This document shows, in pieces, positions 58,180 through 64,000 of a stretch of 64,000 nucleotides of DNA. Both the position numbers and the translations under genes were made by a program. This DNA is from Pseudomonas sp. GOM7 (GTDB lineage Bacteria; Pseudomonadota; Gammaproteobacteria; Pseudomonadales; Pseudomonadaceae): the NCBI RefSeq assembly GCF_026723825.1, contig NZ_CP113519.1, positions 3,286,001 to 3,350,000 on the forward strand. The letters run 5' to 3'. Numbering within the stretch: position 1 is the stretch's first letter; each line of letters opens with the position of its first letter. Below the pieces are notes generated by a model, which ran no database searches, was not told where the DNA came from, and worked only from the letters and a program-made list of their open reading frames with translations.

Positions 58180-59955
58180 TTACTGCTTGGCCACCAGCTC
58201 CTTGGGCAGCTTGAAGGTCCACAGCATGCCGCCCTGGTTCAGGTGCTTGACGCGCTTGGCCACCTCGCCGCCCCACAGCGGTACCGCACCACCCCAGCCG
58301 GACAGCACCGAGACGTACTGCTCACCGTCCATTTCCCAGGTCACCGGCGAGCCGATCACCCCAGAACCGGTCTGGAACTGCCAGAGCTTCTCGCCGGTCT
58401 TGGCGTTGAAGGCCTGCAGATAGCCCTCGGGATTGCCGGTGAATACCAGGTTGCCCTTGGTGGTCAGCACCCCGCCCCACAGCGGCGCGTAGTTGGTCTG
58501 GCGCCAGACCTCCTTGCCGGTCTTCGGGTCGATGGCGCGCAGCACGCCAATGTAGTCCTCGTTGAGCGGTTTGATGGTGAAGCCGGCACCGAGGTAGGCC
58601 GCGCCCTTCTTGTAGGCGATGTCCTCGTTCCAGATGTCCATGCCCCACTCGTTGGACGGCACGTAAAACAGGCCAGTGTCCTGGCTGTAGGCCATGGGCA
58701 TCCAGTTCTTCGCGCCGAGGAAGGCCGGTGCGGAAAATACGCTGCTGCCCTTTTCCTTGGCGCTGGGCGAACCGGGGCGGTTGCTGTCGTCGTAGATCGG
58801 CCGGCCATTCTTGTCCAGGCCCTTGGCCCAGGTGATCTTGTCGACGAAGGGGAAGCCGCGGATGAACTTGCCGTTGGTACGGTCAAGCACATAGAAGAAG
58901 CCGTTACGGTCGGCGGTTGCAGCCGCCTTCACGGTCTTGCCGCCTTCCTGGTAATCGAAAGAGATCAGCTCGTTGACGCCATCGAAGTCCCAGCCGTCGT
59001 GCGGGGTAGTCTGGAAGTGCCACTTGATGCTGCCGTCGTCCGGGTTCAGGGCCAAGCGCGAGGAGGAATAAAGGTTGTCGCCAGGGCGCAGGTGCGAGTT
59101 CCACGGTGCCGGGTTGCCGGTGCCGAAGAACAGCAGGTTGGTGTCGGCATCGTAGTAGCCACCAAGCCAGGGCGCGGCGCCGCCGGTCTTCCACAGGTCG
59201 CCCGGCCAGGTCTTGCCGGCCTGGCCACCGCTGATGCCGTTCTCCACCGCCTTGCCGTCCTTGTAGACATAGCCCATGTGGCCTTCCACGGTCGGGCGAG
59301 TCCACAGCAGGTCGCCATTCTTGGGGTCGTAGGCCTCGATCTTGCCGACCACGCCGAACTCGCCACCGGATACGCCGGTGATCAGCTTGCCGTTGACCAC
59401 CAGGGGAGCGGCGGTGATGGAGTAACCAGCCTTGTGATCGGCCACGCGCTTGCTCCACACCACCTTGCCAGTGTCCTTGTTCAGGGCCACCAGCTTGGCA
59501 TCCAGGGTACCGAAGATCACCAGATCGTCGTACAGCGCCACGCCGCGGTTGATCACGTCGCAGCAGGGGCGGATATCATCAGGCAGACGCGCTTCGTACT
59601 GCCACAATTCACGGCCGGTGCGCGCATCGACAGCGAATACTCGCGAATAGGAGGCGGTGACGTACATCACGCCATCCTTGATCATCGGCTGGGCCTGCTG
59701 GCCGCGCTGTTTCTCGCCACCGAAGGACATGGTCCACACCGGGCGCAGTTCCTTGACGTTGCGATCGTTGAGCGTGCTCAGCGGGCTGTAGCGCTGGCCC
59801 TGCAGCCCCAGACCGTTGGTGACGATCTGGTCGGTGGTGGTGGCGTCCTTGAGAATTTCGGCATCGGTCACCGCCAGTGCGGCAGCGGATGGCAACAGCA
59901 TGGCAGCACAGAGTGCGGTGAGGAGGAAGGGCTGGCGAAGACCGGCGTGTTTCAT
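58180..59955 (-). CDS. exaA: Quinoprotein (PQQ) ethanol dehydrogenase ExaA
   Basis: A 591-residue periplasmic PQQ enzyme with a signal peptide (residues 1-28, cleavage near SAAALA). Propeller with tryptophan-docking motifs; PCCDVINRG contains the vicinal-cysteine disulfide that stacks on [22 protein letters not shown] and [16 protein letters not shown] are the active-site strands. It is very like P. aeruginosa ExaA, a calcium enzyme; I could not decide the metal from sequence alone. It passes electrons to a cytochrome c that is not encoded next to it here. ATG 59955 gives the signal peptide; 60081 does not. Confidence 0.96.
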   Translation of the reverse strand: MKHAGLRQPFLLTALCAAMLLPSAAALAVTDAEILKDATTTDQIVTNGLGLQGQRYSPLSTLNDRNVKELRPVWTMSFGGEKQRGQQAQPMIKDGVMYVTASYSRVFAVDARTGRELWQYEARLPDDIRPCCDVINRGVALYDDLVIFGTLDAKLVALNKDTGKVVWSKRVADHKAGYSITAAPLVVNGKLITGVSGGEFGVVGKIEAYDPKNGDLLWTRPTVEGHMGYVYKDGKAVENGISGGQAGKTWPGDLWKTGGAAPWLGGYYDADTNLLFFGTGNPAPWNSHLRPGDNLYSSSRLALNPDDGSIKWHFQTTPHDGWDFDGVNELISFDYQEGGKTVKAAATADRNGFFYVLDRTNGKFIRGFPFVDKITWAKGLDKNGRPIYDDSNRPGSPSAKEKGSSVFSAPAFLGAKNWMPMAYSQDTGLFYVPSNEWGMDIWNEDIAYKKGAAYLGAGFTIKPLNEDYIGVLRAIDPKTGKEVWRQTNYAPLWGGVLTTKGNLVFTGNPEGYLQAFNAKTGEKLWQFQTGSGVIGSPVTWEMDGEQYVSVLSGWGGAVPLWGGEVAKRVKHLNQGGMLWTFKLPKELVAKQ

Positions 59956-59985
59956 TGCGGCTACCTCTGTGGGTTCATTGTTATT

Positions 59986-60004
59986 ACCGGGAAATTTTCC
60001 CGGT
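59986..60004. promoter_or_regulatory. Perfect palindrome in the exaA leader
   Basis: ACCGGGAAA and TTTCCCGGT around a single T, 31 bases before the exaA ATG. It could be an operator or an mRNA hairpin. Confidence 0.5.
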
Positions 60005-60135
60005 CTGCCGCGAATTCTTGGCTCCCACCGCTTACCCAACAATTGCACCCAGTGCCGATTTTCCTCCTTCCTTGGTAGCAATACCTGGCCCGATCACCCA
60101 CACTGCCGCCCTGCCCAACCGCCCTGGAGACCGCC

Positions 60136-60531
60136 ATGCCCCTCGACCCGCTAGCCCGCAAAGCCGTGCTGGAACACCCGCAAGCGCTCGACTGCAGCGT
60201 CTATCGCCCGGACGAAAAGGATGAGGACGCCGAGGAACTCGACCTGGGCGAAGCACGGCTGCTGATGCTTGGCGCCTTCGAGGCGCCGTTGGACTGGGAT
60301 GCCCGCCAGCGCGAGGAATATTTCGGTGAGGAAGACCCGGCGCTGTTCTTCAGCGCGCGTATCGAATGCCTCGCTGCACCGCTCAGCAAGGCCTTCTTCA
60401 CGACCGAGAGCGGCGACTACGTGGCCGTACAGCCGAGCCAGGGCGAAGTGGTGATGTACTACGTCTACGATCAGGAAGAGGACGCCGAGGGGAGCCGCTA
60501 TATCCTGATCCGCGATGACGAGGAGCTCTGA
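60136..60531 (+). CDS. Conserved acidic protein of unknown function
   Basis: A 131-residue soluble, acidic protein (many D/E, for example PDEKDEDAEELDLGEARLL), with no signal peptide or membrane segment. It looks like a single compact alpha/beta domain ending in a DxEGSRYILIRDDEEL tail. I do not recognise a functional family. ATG 60136 follows CGCC without a clear ribosome site. It is divergent from exaA and has a MITE-like element right after its stop. Confidence 0.75.
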   Translation: MPLDPLARKAVLEHPQALDCSVYRPDEKDEDAEELDLGEARLLMLGAFEAPLDWDARQREEYFGEEDPALFFSARIECLAAPLSKAFFTTESGDYVAVQPSQGEVVMYYVYDQEEDAEGSRYILIRDDEEL

Positions 60532-60540
60532 CAGCCTGTT

Positions 60541-60793
60541 AGCAGGCCGTTGAAAAACGTAGGCGAGGCAGCCTGTGCAATACCGATGGCGGCCCCGCAA
60601 AAACAGCCGAAAAAAGCACTGGGCCCGCACTCGGGTTTACGTGTTGTAAATGAGCATTTTTGACGGGGGCGCCTAGCCTGGGCTCGCACGCGAGGCTGTT
60701 TTTAACGCAGCAATGGCAACGCACGACTGCATGGATGCAGGAGGTAGAGCGACGCAGGAAGCCAAAGCCGAGCTAGTTTTTCAACAGCCTGCT
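60541..60793. mobile_element. 253-bp MITE-like element with 18-bp terminal inverted repeats
   Basis: The left end AGCAGGCCGTTGAAAAAC is matched by the right end with one mismatch (inverted). The inside has no transposase frame. Ends of the GGCTGTTGAAAAA type occur in known IS elements, so it could be moved in trans. I could not define a clear target duplication. The right end supplies the last two bases of the stop codon of the TauE gene. Confidence 0.75.
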
Positions 60794-61547
60794 AGAGCTC
60801 CAGCGTCAGCAGCACCGCACAGATCAACAGAAAGCCGCAGAACAGGCTGCGCAGCAGACGCTCCGGCAGCGAGTGCGCCAAACGCACGCCCCAACTGATG
60901 CTGAGCAGCCCACCAGCCGCCAACGGCACGCCCAGCCACCAGTTGACGTGCTGGTGCAGCGCATAGGTGAACAGCGTGACGGCGGTGCTAGGCAACGCCA
61001 GCGATAGCGACAACCCCTGCGCCACCACCTGGCTGGTGCCGAACACGCTGGTCAGCACCGGCGTGGCCACCACTGCCCCACCCACGCCGAACAACCCGCC
61101 CATGCCACCGGCCACGCTGCCGAGCGCGCCGAACCAGCCCCAGGAATGGCGCAGCTCGCCACTCGGCACCGCCTGCTGCGTCAGCATACGCAGCAGGTTG
61201 TAGGCCGCCAGCGCCAGCAGGAAGCAGACGAAAGCCCAGCGCATGGTGCGCGCATCCAGGCCGACGGCATAGAGCGAGGCCAGCCAGGCACAGAGGAAAC
61301 TGGTCACGCCCAGCAACAGGGCATGGCGTGGGTCGATACGGTTGCGCTGGTGATAGCGCCAGATTGCCAGCATCACGTTCGGCACCACCATCACCAGTGC
61401 CGTGCCCTGGGCCAGTTGCTGATCCAGCCCGAACAACACCCCGAGCACCGGAATGGCGATCAGCCCACCGCCAATGCCGAACAGCCCGCCCAGGGTGCCC
61501 AACGCCATGCCCAGCAACAGATTCAGCAGCAGATCGAACGCACTCAT
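60792..61547 (-). CDS. TauE/SafE-family membrane transporter
   Basis: A 251-residue membrane protein with two GGLFGIGGG-type repeats (GGLFGIGGGLIAIPVLG near residue 20 and GGLFGVGGAVVATPVL near 150) and about eight helices. Family members export sulfite, sulfoacetate or other organic anions; the substrate is not clear. ATG 61547 has GGAGG upstream; longer frames lack support. The C-terminus ends in LTLEL at the MITE boundary. Divergent from a LysR gene. Confidence 0.9.
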   Translation of the reverse strand: MSAFDLLLNLLLGMALGTLGGLFGIGGGLIAIPVLGVLFGLDQQLAQGTALVMVVPNVMLAIWRYHQRNRIDPRHALLLGVTSFLCAWLASLYAVGLDARTMRWAFVCFLLALAAYNLLRMLTQQAVPSGELRHSWGWFGALGSVAGGMGGLFGVGGAVVATPVLTSVFGTSQVVAQGLSLSLALPSTAVTLFTYALHQHVNWWLGVPLAAGGLLSISWGVRLAHSLPERLLRSLFCGFLLICAVLLTLEL

Positions 61548-61645
61548 GACACCTCCACAGTTGTGCGCATGGTAGAAGCGCGCAGCTAGTATGGAAACGC
61601 ACAAGCACGCAAAATGGTTGTGCTTATCACGCACAGCGAGCCCTC

Positions 61646-62596
61646 ATGAACCCGGATGCCCTGACCGCTCAACTGGAGCTGTTTCTCGACGTACTGGAAG
61701 CCGGCAGCTTCTCCGCCGCCGCTCGCCGCCACCCGCTCACGCCCTCAGCGGTGGCGCGGCGCATCGATGCGCTGGAGCGCGCCATTGGCAGCAGCCTGTT
61801 CAGCCGCACCACCCATGCCGTGCGGATCACACCGGCAGGCCTGGCCTTCGCCGAACGGGCCCGGCGCATCCTCAACGAGCTGCATCTGGCCCGCGCCGAA
61901 GCGGTATCGCTGAGCAGCGCACCGGAAGGCCTGATCCGCATCGACGCACCGACGCCCTTCGGGCGCCGCCACCTGGGCCCGGCCATCGCCGACTTCCTCA
62001 CCGCCAACCCGGGGCTGGACGTGCAACTGCGGCTGATCGACAGCTTCACCGACCTGCACGGCGAGCACCTGGGCGAAGTAGATATCGTGGTGCGCATAGG
62101 CCCCCTGCCGGACAGCCGACTGGTGGCCACGCCACTGGCTTCGATGACCCGCATCGTCTGCGCCAACCCGGACTACCTGCGCCGACGCGGCATCCCGCGT
62201 AGTCCGTTGGAGCTCGATCAGCATGACGGCCTCGACTGGGACAGCCTCGCCCCACCCTACGCCTGGCGCTTCGAGGTCGACGGCAAGCTGCAGCTATGCA
62301 AGCCCAAGCGCATGCGGCAAACCAGCAACAACGCCGAAACCCTGCTGTTCAGCGCCATCGCCGGCCTGGGCATTGCCCACCTGCCGACCTGGATGATCAG
62401 CGAGCACCTACAGCGCGGCGAGCTGGTGCCGCTGTTCTGCGAGAACGGCCTGCCCCCGAGCGAGCCCAGCACCATCTACGCGCTGCGCCTGGAGCGTGAA
62501 GCCAGCGCGCGAACGCGCCTGCTGCTCAGCTTCCTCAAACAGCGCTTCGGCTTTCCGCCGCCCTGGGATCAGGCGTTGCAGGCCAGCCTGGGCTGA
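61646..62596 (+). CDS. LysR-family regulator
   Basis: A 316-residue LysR protein with an N-terminal winged helix (LEAGSFSAAARRHPLTPSAVARRIDALERAIGSSLFSRTTHAVRITPAG) and a CrgA-type effector domain. It is divergent from the TauE-type transporter with 98 bases between them, so it probably controls that gene. Confidence 0.9.
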   Translation: MNPDALTAQLELFLDVLEAGSFSAAARRHPLTPSAVARRIDALERAIGSSLFSRTTHAVRITPAGLAFAERARRILNELHLARAEAVSLSSAPEGLIRIDAPTPFGRRHLGPAIADFLTANPGLDVQLRLIDSFTDLHGEHLGEVDIVVRIGPLPDSRLVATPLASMTRIVCANPDYLRRRGIPRSPLELDQHDGLDWDSLAPPYAWRFEVDGKLQLCKPKRMRQTSNNAETLLFSAIAGLGIAHLPTWMISEHLQRGELVPLFCENGLPPSEPSTIYALRLEREASARTRLLLSFLKQRFGFPPPWDQALQASLG

Positions 62597-62606
62597 GCAG
62601 CGTCGG

Positions 62607-63107
62607 TCAGGCGGCCACGACTCGCGTACCGGCCAGGTGGTCGTGCACACAGCGCCGGTCGCTGCGGAAGATGAATAGGTAATTGATGCTGCACAGCAAG
62701 GTGCCGGCGACAGGAATCAGCGACACCAGCCATACACTCAGGTAGCGCTTGAGCAACAGGCCGGGCAGCGCCGGCACCTGGCCCTGCATGTCGACGATCC
62801 GCACCTTGCAGATGCGTTTGCCCACGGTTTGCCCGTAGCGCTTGAGCCAGGCTCCGTTGATCAGCACGAACACGACCATGCCGATCAGCATGCCCTGCAC
62901 CTGCAGCCAGATGCTCGGCTCGATGCCCTGCACGAACATCTCGAAATCACCCTTGAAATAGGAAATCGGCATCGTGATCAACGCGAGCAGCAGGGAGTCG
63001 ATGATCACAGCGCCGAGACGTGCACCGCGCGACGCCAGCAACGGTTCATCCGCCGCCCGCTCCTGCAAGGCCGCCTGGGGTGTCTGATAAGGATTTAGAG
63101 TGTCCAT
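62607..63107 (-). CDS. RDD-family membrane protein
   Basis: A 166-residue membrane protein. LASRGARLGAVIIDSLLLALITMPI holds the R..D pattern of the family; NGAWLKRYGQTVGKRICKVRIVD is the second conserved block. Three membrane helices and a cytoplasmic N-terminus with a YQTPQA tract. Function unknown. GGAGG precedes the ATG. Confidence 0.88.
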   Translation of the reverse strand: MDTLNPYQTPQAALQERAADEPLLASRGARLGAVIIDSLLLALITMPISYFKGDFEMFVQGIEPSIWLQVQGMLIGMVVFVLINGAWLKRYGQTVGKRICKVRIVDMQGQVPALPGLLLKRYLSVWLVSLIPVAGTLLCSINYLFIFRSDRRCVHDHLAGTRVVAA

Positions 63108-63133
63108 GAAACCTCCCTGTCAAAAACGAGACA

Positions 63134-63164
63134 TAAAAAAGCCCAGTCGGCTGACTGGGCTTTT
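63134..63164 (-). terminator. Terminator of efp
   Basis: AAAAGCCCAGTC / GACTGGGCTTTT stem, with T run on the minus strand, 17 bases past the efp stop. Confidence 0.88.
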
Positions 63165-63180
63165 CATCTTATCACCTGAA

Positions 63181-63753
63181 TCAGGCCGGAGCCTGGGTGC
63201 GACCCTTGTAGGAAGCGTCGCGGGTGTCGATCTCGATCCAGTCGTCGATGTCGACGAACTCGGCAACCTTGATCTCGGTGCCATTGCGCAGCTTGGCAGG
63301 CTTCATCACCTTGCCGGAGGTGTCGCCACGGGCGGCGTTCTCGGTGTAGACCACCTGACGCACGATGGTGGTCGGCAGGTCGACGGAGATCACCTTGCCC
63401 TCGAAGAACACGGCTTCGCAGATATCGGTCATGCCTTCTTCGATGAACGGCAGAACACTTTCCAGATCTTCGGCACGCAGCTCGTAGGAGTTGTATTCCG
63501 GATCCATGAACACGTAGTCGTCACCGCTGATGTAGGACAGGGTCACTTCCTTGCGCTCGAGAATCACCGGTTCCATCTTGTCGTCGGCTTTGTAGACGGT
63601 CTCGGTCTTGGAGCCGTTGAGCAGGTTCTTCAGCTTCATCTTGACGATGGCGCTGTTACGGCCGGACTTGGTGAACTCGGCCTTCTGGATCAGCCACGGC
63701 TGGCCGTCGATCAGGGCCACGCTGTTGACTCTCATTTCCTGTGCAGTTTTCAT
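63181..63753 (-). CDS. efp: Translation elongation factor P, arginine-32 type
   Basis: A 190-residue three-domain factor that rescues ribosomes stalled on polyproline. The tip loop reads [10 protein letters not shown] with Arg at position 32, the residue rhamnosylated by EarP in Pseudomonas, rather than the lysine modified by EpmA. ATG 63753 begins the conserved [12 protein letters not shown]; the upstream frame is not coding. Confidence 0.97.
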   Translation of the reverse strand: MKTAQEMRVNSVALIDGQPWLIQKAEFTKSGRNSAIVKMKLKNLLNGSKTETVYKADDKMEPVILERKEVTLSYISGDDYVFMDPEYNSYELRAEDLESVLPFIEEGMTDICEAVFFEGKVISVDLPTTIVRQVVYTENAARGDTSGKVMKPAKLRNGTEIKVAEFVDIDDWIEIDTRDASYKGRTQAPA

Positions 63754-63796
63754 GCGAATATCCGAAATATGCGGGAGGTACAGAATTCTAAGCCCG

Positions 63797-64000
63797 CTAT
63801 GATAGCCAATTTCGGTGAAACTGCACCAGTGCCGAGGCAAGATCCGGCCGGGCGGCCTGTTGCGAGCACCAGCGCTCGGCATGTTCGCGCAACTCTTGCC
63901 AGTTGCGCTCTACCTCGCCCCAGGCCTCTGCCATGCCCTGCTCGGCGTTCCAGGCCTTCCATAGCTGCTGCAGCGCAGCATCCGCCGACGCACTGAGCCC
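63797..64000 (-). CDS. earP: EF-P arginine rhamnosyltransferase EarP, C-terminal end only
   Basis: An open frame enters from the window edge and ends at TAG 63797-63799. The last 67 residues ([10 protein letters not shown], then [29 protein letters not shown]) resemble the EarP C-terminus. The position 43 bases upstream of efp on the same strand supports this. The rest lies outside the window. Confidence 0.8.
   Translation of the reverse strand, partial: GLSASADAALQQLWKAWNAEQGMAEAWGEVERNWQELREHAERWCSQQAARPDLASALVQFHRNWLS

Noticed and set aside
58111..60078. A 655-codon plus-strand open frame opposite exaA
   Set aside because: It mirrors exaA exactly, has no recognisable domain and is a usual by-product of high-GC codon use.
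60541..60793. A full insertion sequence
   Set aside because: Terminal inverted repeats are present but the 253-bp interior has no transposase frame.

Overview
The window is a high-GC gammaproteobacterial chromosome segment that reads as Pseudomonas, probably the P. mendocina/oleovorans side of the genus. This rests on gene content and order (gltX, an emrAB-like pump, uvrB, an aromatic aminotransferase, comEA and wbpM in the order I know from P. aeruginosa; pheST-ihfA; the exa/pqq/erc ethanol-oxidation locus; earP-efp) and on several families of short palindromic repeats. The species is an inference.

Layout. 1-6.7 kb: a truncated PAS-GGDEF-EAL protein, a heat-shock Hsp20 gene with a sigma-32-like promoter and a candidate ROSE thermometer, dusC, a small exported protein, a thioesterase and a 7TM diguanylate cyclase. 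6.8-9.1 kb: a five-gene Ala-Glu-Ala-Glu-Ala tRNA operon and gltX. 9.1-17.5 kb: a LysR gene divergent from an emrAB-like pump, uvrB, the aminotransferase, tRNA-Asn followed by a tandem repeat carrying copies of the tRNA 3' end, and comEA.

17.5-36.7 kb: a surface polysaccharide (O-antigen) locus, all on the minus strand and AT-richer than its surroundings, bounded by ihfB and wbpM. Its content (WbpP, WbpO, a WbpS-like amidotransferase, a formyltransferase fusion, WbpM plus a reductase, a small initiating phosphosugar transferase, two GT4 enzymes, a flippase and a polymerase-like fusion protein) suggests a QuiNAc-initiated unit containing GalNAcA-type, possibly amidated and N-formylated, sugars, resembling P. 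aeruginosa serogroup O6. The wbpM end carries a cassette-like duplication.

36.7-44.8 kb: tRNA-Pro, a MerR gene, ihfA, pheT, pheS, rplT, rpmI, infC (ATT start), thrS and tRNA-Val. Both IHF subunit genes lie about 0.8 kb apart. 45-47.7 kb: a polyamine-type FAD oxidase and a PA2778/PA2779-type pair.

47.7-60 kb: PQQ-dependent ethanol oxidation, with ercS, ercA, a peptidase (pqqH), pqqE, D, C, B, A, exaC and exaA, all on the minus strand and with no exaB. This locus holds at least nine copies of a 21-bp palindrome. Four lie inside the pqqH reading frame, where each adds seven codons without shifting frame, and one supplies the pqqE stop codon. I regard this as the most interesting signal. 60-64 kb: a conserved small protein, a 253-bp MITE-like element, a TauE-type transporter with a divergent LysR gene, an RDD protein, efp with the Arg32 modification site, and the 3' end of earP.
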